Part shown: piece after piece, positions 31,582 to 39,342 of the stretch
How the letters are laid out: each line of letters starts with the position of its first letter
How positions within the stretch are numbered: the stretch's first letter is position 1
DNA from: Rhodanobacter sp.
Lineage (GTDB): Bacteria; Pseudomonadota; Gammaproteobacteria; Xanthomonadales; Rhodanobacteraceae
Direction of reading: 5' to 3'
Assembly: GCA_030148505.1 (NCBI GenBank)
Contig: JASBTI010000009.1
Coordinates: forward strand, 186,001-250,000
Length of the DNA stretch: 64,000 bases
Translations under genes and position numbers: made by a program
The notes under the pieces: model-generated
Database searches by the model: none
What the model saw: the letters and a program-made list of their open reading frames with translations, nothing else
What the model was told of the DNA's origin: nothing

Positions 31582-32952
31582 ATGCAGACTCGTGTACTGA
31601 CCGGCATCACCACCACCGGCACGCCGCATCTGGGCAATTACGTCGGTGCGATCCGTCCTGCCATCGACGCCAGCCGCCGCGCCGACGTCGATGCGTTCTT
31701 CTTCATGGCCGACTACCACGCGCTGATCAAAAGCGACGATGCGGCGCGTATCGAGCGTTCGCGGCTGGAGATCGCTGCCAGCTGGCTGGCCGCGGGTCTC
31801 GACCCGCAGAAGGTGACCTTCTATCGGCAGTCGGATATTCCTGAAATTCCGGAGCTCACCTGGTTCCTTACCTGCGTGGCCGCCAAGGGCATGCTCAATC
31901 GCGCGCATGCCTACAAGGCGGCGGTCGAGCGCAATACCGTAGCCGGTGAAGATCCCGATGCCGCAATTACTGCCGGGCTGTACATGTACCCGGTGCTGAT
32001 GGCTGCCGATATCCTCGCATTCGACGCGCACCAGGTGCCGGTCGGTCGCGACCAGATCCAGCATATCGAAATGGCGCGCGATCTCGGCCAGCGTTTCAAT
32101 CACCTTCATGGCGGTGACTTTTTCGTGTTGCCGGAGGCGCTGATCGAGGAGCAGGTGGCCACCTTGCCAGGCCTGGACGGCCGCAAGATGTCCAAGAGCT
32201 ATGACAATACCATTCCGCTGTTTGCCGGCGGCGCCCGGAGGCTGCGTGAGGCAGTGATGCGTATCGTCACCGATTCACGCCTGCCTGGCGAGCCGAAAGA
32301 CCCGGACGACAGTGCGCTGTTCACGATTTTCCGGGCTTTTGCCAGCGAAACCGAAACAGCGGCCTTCCGGCAGGCCTTGCTTGAGGGAATGGGTTGGGGC
32401 GATGCCAAGCAGGTGTTGTGTGAGCGCATCGAGACCGACCTGGCGCCGCTGCGCGAACGCTATGAGGCGTTGATCCGGGACCCCGCGGGCATCGAGGAAA
32501 TTCTGCAGCAGGGAGCGCGCAAGGCCCGGGCGATCGCCACACCGAAGCTTGCCGCGTTGCGTGAAGCCTTGGGCCTGCGTTCGTCGTCGGCCAGCGCGAC
32601 GGCGGGTGCGTCATCGCCCCGGCCTGTAGGCGGGGTGAAGCCGCAGAAGATGCCGCGCTTCGCCAGTTTTCGCGATGCCGACGGCAACTTTCGTTTTCGC
32701 CTGTTCGCAGCCGATGGAGAGGAGTTGCTGCTGTCGAGCGCGTTCGCCGATCCGAAGGCTGCCGGTGCACTGCAGAAGCGGCTGAAAACCCTGGGTTCGG
32801 CGGCGGTGTTGCAGGTGAAGCCCTTGTGCCTGCTGCTCGAACTCGAAGGCAGGCCGGTGGCGAGGACTCCGGACTACGCCGACGAATCAGCGCGCGATAA
32901 GGCGCTGCTGCGCTTGCGCGAAGCCCTGGGTCAGCTTGCCACTGAGGATTGA
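31582..32952 (+). CDS. trpS: Tryptophanyl-tRNA synthetase with C-terminal extension
   Basis: Class I aminoacyl-tRNA synthetase that charges tRNA-Trp. The HIGH-type signature is 'TTTGTPHLGNYVGAI' and the KMSKS loop is 'LDGRKMSKSYDNT'. The core ends near residue 335. A low-complexity linker (Ser/Ala/Pro) and about 90 extra residues follow ('PRFASFRDADGNFRFRLFAADGEELLLSSAF'), which by eye resemble the YegP/DUF1508 fold. A typical bacterial TrpRS is about 330-340 aa. Extended forms of this kind occur in Xanthomonadales. There is no clear RBS before the ATG. Confidence 0.95.
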   Translation: MQTRVLTGITTTGTPHLGNYVGAIRPAIDASRRADVDAFFFMADYHALIKSDDAARIERSRLEIAASWLAAGLDPQKVTFYRQSDIPEIPELTWFLTCVAAKGMLNRAHAYKAAVERNTVAGEDPDAAITAGLYMYPVLMAADILAFDAHQVPVGRDQIQHIEMARDLGQRFNHLHGGDFFVLPEALIEEQVATLPGLDGRKMSKSYDNTIPLFAGGARRLREAVMRIVTDSRLPGEPKDPDDSALFTIFRAFASETETAAFRQALLEGMGWGDAKQVLCERIETDLAPLRERYEALIRDPAGIEEILQQGARKARAIATPKLAALREALGLRSSSASATAGASSPRPVGGVKPQKMPRFASFRDADGNFRFRLFAADGEELLLSSAFADPKAAGALQKRLKTLGSAAVLQVKPLCLLLELEGRPVARTPDYADESARDKALLRLREALGQLATED

Positions 32953-32982
32953 TGCCTGCACTTGTCGACGGAGAGTTGAGCG

Positions 32983-33309
32983 ATGCGCTACCTGGCGATT
33001 TTGCTGCTGGCACCCTGGCTGATGCTGCTCTGCTGGGCCTACTGGCGCTATCCGGCGAACTTGCCGCGTACGCCGCGTCGGCGTCTGTACGATGTCATGG
33101 CCGTACTGCTGGCAGCGACGGCCACCGTACGAGCTGCGTTGCTAGGTTTCGACCACGCGGCGCTGCCTGCGGTGGGCCGCTTCGGTCGCGCCAGCGGCGC
33201 AATCTGGCAGCAGGTGATGCCCGCGCTGTTCGGTTATGGAGCCTTCGCCTTGGTGTTGCTGCTGGCGCTGGTGCTGCGTCATCTCTGCTGGGGGCGTGGG
33301 TTGCGCTGA
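32983..33309 (+). CDS. Hypothetical membrane protein
   Basis: 108-residue protein with three hydrophobic segments (residues 3-20, 38-55 and 80-100) and a basic loop 'LPRTPRRRLYD'. I recognise no family. GGAGAG lies 7-12 bases before the ATG, and the gene follows trpS by 30 bp in the same direction, so it may be cotranscribed. Confidence 0.7.
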   Translation: MRYLAILLLAPWLMLLCWAYWRYPANLPRTPRRRLYDVMAVLLAATATVRAALLGFDHAALPAVGRFGRASGAIWQQVMPALFGYGAFALVLLLALVLRHLCWGRGLR

Positions 33310-33346
33310 TGATCCCGGCTTGCCACCCGCTCGACCCGCGCACCTC

Positions 33347-33868
33347 ATGACGGCGCTGACATACCTGCAGGCGTACCCAGTCGCCCTGCAGGACCAGGTG
33401 CGCCAGCTGATTGCACAGGATCGTCTCGGTGAACATCTCGCCCGACGCTACCCGCAGCGACACGTGGTGCAGAGTGACAAGGCGCTGTATGCCTACACCA
33501 TGGCGCTGAAGCAGCAATACCTGAAAAATGCCCCGGGCATCGACAAGGTGTGTTACGACAGCAAACTCGACGTGGTGCAGCGGGCGTTGGGTCTGCATAC
33601 GGCGATCTCGCGGGTGCAGGGCAGCAGGCTGAAGGCGAAGAAGGAGATTCGCGTGGCCGCATTGTTCAAGGGCGCCGCGCCGGAATTCTTGCAGATGATC
33701 GTGGTGCACGAACTCGCGCATTTGAAAGAGTACGAGCATAACAAGGCGTTCTATCAGCTATGCCAGTACATGCTGCCGGACTACCATCAGCGTGAGTTCG
33801 ACCTGCGCGTCTACCTGACCTGGCGCGAGTTGCCATCAACGCGCCTTACCGAGAAAGACCATGGATAG
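33347..33868 (+). CDS. YgjP/M48-like metallopeptidase
   Basis: 173 residues with the zinc-binding motif 'VVHELAHLKEYEHNKAFYQL', a HExxH plus downstream His pattern of the DUF45/YgjP (M48-related) family. The rest is basic and probably cytoplasmic; no signal peptide is seen. The start is the first ATG after the stop codon at 33346 in this frame region that is not inside the upstream gene. Its substrate is unknown. The stop overlaps the next gene by 8 bp. Confidence 0.83.
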   Translation: MTALTYLQAYPVALQDQVRQLIAQDRLGEHLARRYPQRHVVQSDKALYAYTMALKQQYLKNAPGIDKVCYDSKLDVVQRALGLHTAISRVQGSRLKAKKEIRVAALFKGAAPEFLQMIVVHELAHLKEYEHNKAFYQLCQYMLPDYHQREFDLRVYLTWRELPSTRLTEKDHG

Positions 33869-34517
33869 TGCGGCGCTTCAGAAATACCTGCTGCGCTTGT
33901 TCGAGCGGCACGATGTCGAACTGGATCCCGACGAGGATGGCTGGCTGCTCACCGATGGCGACTTTCCGGCGATTCGCGCCGCATGGCATCCGGGTGGCGT
34001 CGGTGAGCCGGGCCGTTTGGATGTCGATGTGGTGCTGAGCGAGGCGCGGCGCATCGAGGAGAGTTTCGCCGGTGTCGGCGACGGCAAAGCCGCTTGCCAT
34101 GCCGCGCTGGAGACGTTTGAGCGCAGCGCTTTCCACGTGCTGCTCGCGGCTTGCTGGTACATCACCGATGATCGGCGGATGCGGATCGCCGCGTGGGATA
34201 TCGGTGTACGCACCTGGGATGTGTTTATCGGGCCGTTCACAGTCCGTGGCAGCGCCGCCGAGGCGCTTGAAATCCCGGCGCAAGCGGTGGACGCGATCAA
34301 GGCGGCGCTGAAGTACGAGACGCTCAGTCCTCAGTTGCACTGGCTGCGGCTGGTGCACCGCCATGCCGTCGATGATGGCGGTTGTCGCTGTGACGCGCTG
34401 CTCGACAACGAACCGTGGGCGGCGGGAACCCTGGCGCTGGATTCGGTCGCATGGCCTGCCGCCGACTACGACTATAGCGCCCGCTGCCTGTTGCTGCTGG
34501 ACGTGCGCGATTACTGA
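33861..34517 (+). CDS. DUF6348-like hypothetical protein
   Basis: 218 residues with no signal peptide or membrane segment, acidic, and rich in Trp and His. Features include 'DVDVVLSEARRIEESFAGVGDGK' and 'WDVFIGPFTVRG'. These resemble the DUF6348 family, whose function is unknown; I am only moderately sure of the family. It overlaps the end of the metallopeptidase gene and is followed at once by a 21-bp hairpin shared with the convergent 2-oxoacid dehydrogenase operon. Confidence 0.65.
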   Translation: MDSAALQKYLLRLFERHDVELDPDEDGWLLTDGDFPAIRAAWHPGGVGEPGRLDVDVVLSEARRIEESFAGVGDGKAACHAALETFERSAFHVLLAACWYITDDRRMRIAAWDIGVRTWDVFIGPFTVRGSAAEALEIPAQAVDAIKAALKYETLSPQLHWLRLVHRHAVDDGGCRCDALLDNEPWAAGTLALDSVAWPAADYDYSARCLLLLDVRDY

Positions 34518-34523
34518 TACGGC

Positions 34524-34572
34524 GTTCACGGCACCGGGGACCGGTTCATTGCCGGTCCCCGGTGCCGTGAAC
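34524..34572. terminator. Long perfect hairpin between convergent genes
   Basis: A 21-bp perfect inverted repeat (starts GTTCACGGCACCGGGG) with a 7-nt loop fills the space between two convergent stop codons. There is no T-tract on either side, so it is not a classic intrinsic terminator. It may block transcription from both sides or stabilise the mRNA 3' ends. Confidence 0.65.
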
Positions 34573-34575
34573 GGA

Positions 34576-35955
34576 TCAGTTCGGCAGCGCCAGATCGTCC
34601 AACATTGCCTTGAGGAATCGGGCCGCCTCGCCGCCGGTGGCGGCGCGGTGGTCGAAGGTCACTGACAGCGGCAGGCGCCGGTGTACTTCGATGCCGCCGA
34701 TCACCGCGACCACGTCGTGGCTGAGTTTGCCCGCGCCAATGATCGCCACCGTCGGCGGTACCACCACGGGTGTGGCATAGCGCCCGGCGAACATGCCGAA
34801 GTTGGACAGGCTGATGGTGTAGCCGGACAGCTCCGAGGCCGGGATCGAACGGTCCTCGACCTGGCTGCGCAAGCGCTTGATCGCCGCGCGGATGCCGCTG
34901 CCGTCAAGCACGTCGGCATTGCGTAGCGCCGGCACAAACAGGCCGTCCTCGGTATCCACTGCGATGCCGATGTCGACGTGGGGATGCAGGGTGCGGGTGA
35001 GGTTCTTGCCATCGAACCAGGCATTCAGCGCCGGCACCGTCTTGCAAGCGAATACGATCGACCGGATCAGGCGGGCGGTGATGTCCTGCGTGCCGATCCA
35101 CGCATGCAGGTCGGCGTCGTCGACCAGGGTGGTCGGCACTACCTGGGCATGGGCGTCGGCCATTACCCGGGCCATGTTGCGTCGTACACCCTTGAGTTGT
35201 TCCGGCTGGCCGCTGGCGTGCTGTGAGGGCGGCGCGGTGCGTACCGGCTTGCCAGCGAGAGAAACGGCGGTGCGGCTCGGCTCGGCTTGTGGGAGTTGCG
35301 GCGCCAGATGGCGACCCGCGTCGGAGGGAACGGTACGGGCAGTAGTGCCCAGCGCCGCCGAGCCGTTCGCGGCGGCTTGCTTGACGTCTTTCAGGGTGAC
35401 CACGCCACCAGCACCACTGGGAGGCACGCGACTGAGATCGACCTTCAATTTTTTTGCCAGTGCGCGCACGGCCGGCACAGCCTTGACACCGCCGACGTTC
35501 GCCGCCTGTTCGACATGCACGTGGCTACCGCTGATCATGGCGCCGACCACCGTGCCTTCGTCCTCACGTGCCTGCACGGCTTCCTGTACTTCACCGCGAT
35601 CATCGGAGGCAACTACCTTTTGGCTATCGCCAGGTGCTGGACTGCCGACACTTTTCTTCGGGCCATGATGGTGCCCGGTGGACTCCGCTTCGGCACGCTG
35701 CTTGGCGTTCGGGTCGGGCTCGAAGTCCGCTAGGGCGGCACCGGTCTCGATGATGTCGCCAGCGGCGCCATGCAGCTTGGTGACTTTGCCGGTGTAAGGG
35801 GAGGGTACGTCGACCACCGCCTTGGCGGTTTCCATCGAACAAAGCGGGGCGTCGAGCTTGATGCTGTCACCCACCTTGACGTGCCACTCGACAACAGTCG
35901 CATCCGGCAGGCCTTCGCCGAGGTCGGGCAGGTAGAACGTCTTGATATCAGCCAT
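34576..35955 (-). CDS. bkdB: 2-oxoacid dehydrogenase E2 (dihydrolipoamide acyltransferase)
   Basis: Core acyltransferase of a branched-chain 2-oxoacid or pyruvate dehydrogenase complex. It has one N-terminal lipoyl domain with the lipoyl Lys in 'SMETAKAVVDV', an E3/E1-binding domain ('VRALAKKLKVDLSRVPPSGAGGVVTLKDV'), and a catalytic domain ending 'VTFDHRAATGGEAARFL'. In most E2 proteins that last motif is DHRxxDG, so Thr replaces the catalytic Asp here. The ATG at 35955 gives MADIKTFYLPDLGEG; the frame stays open into the upstream repeat. The amino-acid catabolic neighbourhood favours branched-chain substrates, but pyruvate is possible. No E3 gene is adjacent. Confidence 0.88.
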   Translation of the reverse strand: MADIKTFYLPDLGEGLPDATVVEWHVKVGDSIKLDAPLCSMETAKAVVDVPSPYTGKVTKLHGAAGDIIETGAALADFEPDPNAKQRAEAESTGHHHGPKKSVGSPAPGDSQKVVASDDRGEVQEAVQAREDEGTVVGAMISGSHVHVEQAANVGGVKAVPAVRALAKKLKVDLSRVPPSGAGGVVTLKDVKQAAANGSAALGTTARTVPSDAGRHLAPQLPQAEPSRTAVSLAGKPVRTAPPSQHASGQPEQLKGVRRNMARVMADAHAQVVPTTLVDDADLHAWIGTQDITARLIRSIVFACKTVPALNAWFDGKNLTRTLHPHVDIGIAVDTEDGLFVPALRNADVLDGSGIRAAIKRLRSQVEDRSIPASELSGYTISLSNFGMFAGRYATPVVVPPTVAIIGAGKLSHDVVAVIGGIEVHRRLPLSVTFDHRAATGGEAARFLKAMLDDLALPN

Positions 35956-35979
35956 GGCAGATTTCCAGATTTGAGTACA

Positions 35980-36098
35980 CCCTCTCCCCCGTGGGGAGAG
36001 GGTTGGGGTAAGGGGCCGGGCTTGCTTAAAGACTACGTGCGTTGGGCGGGGTGGCCCCTCATCCGCCTTCGGCACCTTCTCCCCGGCGGGGAGAAGGG
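35980..36098. repeat. Two CCCTCTCCCC-type palindromes between E1-beta and E2 genes
   Basis: Unit 1 (35980-36018) reads CCTCTCCCCC-GTGGGGAGAGGG followed by TTGGGGTAAGGGG. Unit 2 (about 36051-36098) has CCCCTCATCCGCCTTCGGC and CTTCTCCCCGGCGGGGAGAAG, in the opposite orientation. Together they form a facing pair of palindromes that ends exactly at the E1-beta stop codon. This is the same family as the gltB-gltD element. Confidence 0.7.
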
Positions 36099-36100
36099 AA

Positions 36101-37081
36101 TTACGAGGCCGCCAGTGTGCGCTTCGCCGCGTCGACGACGCGCTGCACGCTCGGCAAGTACTTCATTTCTAGGCGGAACAGCGGGATGTGCGTATCGAAG
36201 CCGGTGACGCGCTCGACCGGCGCGAGCAGGTCGTAGATGCATTCCTCGGCCAGCCGCGCAGCGATCTCGGCGCCGAAGCCGGCAGTTTTCGGCGCCTCGT
36301 GCACGATCACGCAGCGGCCGGTTTTCTGTACCGACTCGGCGATGGTGTCGAAATCCAGCGGGGTCAGCGTGGCGACGTCGATTACCTCGGCGCTGATGCC
36401 CTGGTCCGCCAGCGCGTCGGCCGCCTCAAGGGCCTCCTTCACCTGGGCACCCCAGCTGACCAGGGTCACGTCGGTGCCGTCGCGTAGCACGAAGCACACG
36501 TCCAGCGGCAGTGCCTCGCCGTCGTCCGGCACCTCCTCCTTGTACTGGCGATAGATGCGTTTGGGCTCGAAGAACATCACCGGATCGGGGTCACGGATCG
36601 CAGCCAGCAGCAGGCCATAGGCCCGTGCCGGCGAGGACGGCATTACCACGCGCAGACCGGGAATATTGGTGAACAGGTGCTCGTTCGCTTCGGAATGATG
36701 CTCCGGTGCGCGGATGCCCCCACCCCAGGGAGCGCGGAATACGGCCGGCACGGTGAGACGGCCACGGGTGCGGTTGCGCATGCGGGCGGCGTGGCAGGCG
36801 ATCTGCTCCATCATCGGGTAAATGAAGCCCTCGAACTGCGCTTCGGCGACCGGCTTCATGCCCTGCACCGCCAGTCCCACGGTGACGCCGGCGATGGTGG
36901 TTTCGTCCAGTGGCGTATCCAGTACGCGTAGCTCGCCGAATTTCTCCTGCAGCCCCTGGGTGGCGCGAAACACGCCGCCGTTGAGGCCGACATCTTCGCC
37001 CAGCACCATGACGCTGTCGTCGTGGGCCATTTCGTAGGCGAGCGCCTGGGTGACCGCTTCGATAAGAGTGATTTGTGCCAT
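36101..37081 (-). CDS. bkdA2: 2-oxoacid dehydrogenase E1 component, beta subunit
   Basis: 326-residue transketolase-like beta subunit of the thiamine-diphosphate E1 enzyme. Landmarks are 'VLGEDVGLNGGVFRATQGL', 'RVLDTPLDETTIAGVTVGLAV', 'APWGGGIRAPEHHSEANEHLF' and 'VEVIDVATLTPLDFDT'-type C-terminal motif, with 'EAPKTAGFGAEIAARL' near the end. It lies 3 bp downstream of the alpha subunit and is cotranscribed with it. Substrate specificity (branched-chain versus pyruvate) cannot be settled from sequence alone. Confidence 0.9.
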   Translation of the reverse strand: MAQITLIEAVTQALAYEMAHDDSVMVLGEDVGLNGGVFRATQGLQEKFGELRVLDTPLDETTIAGVTVGLAVQGMKPVAEAQFEGFIYPMMEQIACHAARMRNRTRGRLTVPAVFRAPWGGGIRAPEHHSEANEHLFTNIPGLRVVMPSSPARAYGLLLAAIRDPDPVMFFEPKRIYRQYKEEVPDDGEALPLDVCFVLRDGTDVTLVSWGAQVKEALEAADALADQGISAEVIDVATLTPLDFDTIAESVQKTGRCVIVHEAPKTAGFGAEIAARLAEECIYDLLAPVERVTGFDTHIPLFRLEMKYLPSVQRVVDAAKRTLAAS

Positions 37082-37084
37082 GAC

Positions 37085-38185
37085 TCAGTGACCCTTCTTC
37101 GATTCGAGCTGGTTTTCAAGCGAGAGGACGTAATCGCGCTGTTTGGCGAGATCGGCGGGCACCTCGGCGAAGATATGGTCGAACATCGCCGTCACCGGTT
37201 GGGTCTTGGTCTCCAGGTAAGCGTTGACCTCGTTGTCCATCCACTCGTCGCATTCGGCTTTCCAGGCTTCTTCCTTCGCGTCATCCCACACTTTCTTCGC
37301 CACCAGCCAGTTGCGCAGTCGCTTCATCGGCTCCTTCGCCCAGCCATCCTTTACTTCTTGTTCGCCGCGGTAACGGCGGGCGTCATCGGCGGTGGTGTGA
37401 TCGCCGAGGCGGTAAGTCACTGCCTCGATCACGCTGCCCCCTTCGCCGTTGCGGGCGCGTTCGAGTGCGTCCTCCATCGCCTTGCGCACCGCGATGATGT
37501 CGTTACCATCGACCTGGATGCAGAACAAGCCTGCCGCGAGGCCTTTCTGTGCCAGCGTCGGTGCGCCGGTCTGGATCTTGCGCGGTACCGAAATCGCCCA
37601 CTGGTTGTTGACGATCACCGCCACCAGCGGAAGGTTTTGCGCGCCAGCGATGTTGATCGCCCCGTAGAAATCGCCCTTGGACGAGCCACCGTCGCCGATC
37701 GTGCACACCGCCACGCGCTTCTCGCCACGAGTCTTGAAGGCCAGCGCGGAACCCGCCGCGTGCAGGCACTGGGTACCGATCGGCACCGACCAGGCGAAGT
37801 CGTGCCGCGCCGGCTCCTGCTGGTAGTCGTTGCCGCGTTCGTCGCCGCCCCAGTACATGTAGACCTCGCGTGGCTGCACACCACGGTAAAGCTGGGCGCC
37901 GTATTCGCGGTAGCTGACCGCCAGCACGTCCTCCGGCTTCATCGCACTGCCGATACCGACGTGCGCTGCCTCATGGCCGAGGCAGCTGGCATAGGTGCCC
38001 AGCTTGCCGGTGCGCTGCAGGGCGATCGACTTGGCGTCAAACACGCGGGTCGACAGCATCAGCTTGTACAGTTCGACCATGTGGTCGAGGTCCTTGGCGA
38101 AAGCTGGCAGATCCTTGCGGACCTCCTTGCCCTCGGCGTCGAGATACTGCAGGTATTCGATTTCAAACTTGGCGGCGATGGTCAC
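37085..38185 (-). CDS. bkdA1: 2-oxoacid dehydrogenase E1 component, alpha subunit
   Basis: 366-residue thiamine-diphosphate-binding alpha subunit. The ThDP/Mg motif spans 'GDGGSSKGDFYGAINIAGAQNLPLVAVIVNN' (GDG to NN), with 'CLGHEAAHVGIGSAM' and 'SYREYGAQLYRGV' upstream. It begins with GTG at 38185, with CCGGAG about nine bases before it. It heads the E1-alpha, E1-beta, E2 operon, which is divergent from the tryptophan dioxygenase gene across a 305-bp region with an inverted repeat. Confidence 0.9.
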   Translation of the reverse strand: MTIAAKFEIEYLQYLDAEGKEVRKDLPAFAKDLDHMVELYKLMLSTRVFDAKSIALQRTGKLGTYASCLGHEAAHVGIGSAMKPEDVLAVSYREYGAQLYRGVQPREVYMYWGGDERGNDYQQEPARHDFAWSVPIGTQCLHAAGSALAFKTRGEKRVAVCTIGDGGSSKGDFYGAINIAGAQNLPLVAVIVNNQWAISVPRKIQTGAPTLAQKGLAAGLFCIQVDGNDIIAVRKAMEDALERARNGEGGSVIEAVTYRLGDHTTADDARRYRGEQEVKDGWAKEPMKRLRNWLVAKKVWDDAKEEAWKAECDEWMDNEVNAYLETKTQPVTAMFDHIFAEVPADLAKQRDYVLSLENQLESKKGH

Positions 38186-38290
38186 GACTCGCTCCGGAGT
38201 GAGTGATGAAAAAAGCGACTAGGTGTTGTGCGGCCAGCTGACCGTGCCCGCACGAACCACCGAACAAGACCGGGCTTGATAACAGGCCGA

Positions 38291-38321
38291 CATGTTGCAC
38301 TGCAAGGTACAGTGCAGCATG
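38291..38321. promoter_or_regulatory. Inverted repeat (possible operator) between bkd operon and kynA
   Basis: 12-bp arms (CATGTTGCACTG and CAGTGCAGCATG, one mismatch) flank a 7-bp spacer. It lies in the 305-bp divergent gap (38186-38490), which otherwise shows no gene I can support. The size and symmetry suit a dimeric repressor site controlling one or both amino-acid catabolic units. No regulator gene is adjacent. Confidence 0.5.
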
Positions 38322-38490
38322 GGAAGGCGAGCGGAATGGAGGCAAACCCTTCTCTGGCGGGCTTTGTGCAGGTTATCCGCGGGCGCTTTCCGGTCGGCGC
38401 CCGCGTGGTCGCCGCGAGGGGTGCCGCGTCGCCGACAACCGTCGGACCGTCAGCGATTACCATGGGGCTTTCGGTGCGGGCGTGAGGAAC

Positions 38491-39339
38491 ATGACGAGCG
38501 AAAACGAGCGCGACCTCGAAGCGGGTATTCAGACCGACCTCGATGGGCATATGACCTATGGGGGTTACCTGCAATTGCCGACCCTGTTGTCGGCGCAGCA
38601 GCCACTGAGCCAGCCGCCGCACCATGACGAAATGTTGTTTATCGTGCAGCATCACGTATCCGAATTGTGGATGAAGCTGCTGATCCACGAGCTGCAGGCG
38701 GCGATAAGCTGCCTGCGCCGTGACGAAGTGGAAGGCTGCCTGAAGATTCTTGCGCGGATCAAGCAAGTACAGCGCCAGCTGTTCGAGCAGTGGGCGGTGC
38801 TGGAGACATTGACCCCTTCGGAGTATCTGGAGTTCCGCGGTGTGCTCGGACCCTCGTCGGGTTTTCAGTCGCTGCAATACCGGGTGATCGAATTTCTGCT
38901 CGGTAACAAGAACGCGAAGATGCTCAAGGTGTTCGCCCATGACCCCTCCGCGCAGGAGGTGCTGCGCGGCGTACTCGAGGCGCCGGGTTTGTACGATGAA
39001 TTTCTGCGCTATCTCGCCCGCCAGGGCCATGCCGTGCCGTACGCCGTATTGGAGCGTGACTGGACCCAAGCCTACCGGCGTCAGGAGGCCTTGTTGCCGG
39101 TGTTCAAGCGCATTTATCAACAGCGGCAGAGCTTCTGGTCCGAATATCATCTGTGCGAACAACTGGTGGATGTCGAGGGGAGTTTCCAGCTGTGGCGTTT
39201 CCGGCACATGAAGACAGTCGAGCGGATCATCGGTCACCGCCGCGGCACCGGTGGGTCTTCCGGGGTAAGTTTTCTGAAGCAAGCCCTGGAGCTGGAGTTC
39301 TTTCCGGAGCTGCTGGATGTGCGCACGGTGCTGGAGTGA
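38491..39339 (+). CDS. kynA: Tryptophan 2,3-dioxygenase
   Basis: Haem enzyme that opens the indole ring of tryptophan to N-formylkynurenine. Landmarks include '[20 protein letters not shown]', '[20 protein letters not shown]' (His for substrate contact), '[16 protein letters not shown]' and '[25 protein letters not shown]', whose His is the proximal haem ligand. Its 282 residues are normal. The ATG at 38491 has GAGG five bases upstream; a GTG at 38482 is in frame. kynB and kynU are not in the window. The transporter gene begins 3 bp after the stop. Confidence 0.95.
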   Translation: MTSENERDLEAGIQTDLDGHMTYGGYLQLPTLLSAQQPLSQPPHHDEMLFIVQHHVSELWMKLLIHELQAAISCLRRDEVEGCLKILARIKQVQRQLFEQWAVLETLTPSEYLEFRGVLGPSSGFQSLQYRVIEFLLGNKNAKMLKVFAHDPSAQEVLRGVLEAPGLYDEFLRYLARQGHAVPYAVLERDWTQAYRRQEALLPVFKRIYQQRQSFWSEYHLCEQLVDVEGSFQLWRFRHMKTVERIIGHRRGTGGSSGVSFLKQALELEFFPELLDVRTVLE

Positions 39340-39342
39340 GCG

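Noticed and set aside
38228-38485. Short open frame in the bkd-kynA gap
   Set aside because: It has no recognisable domain, overlaps the inverted repeat and lacks a ribosome site.
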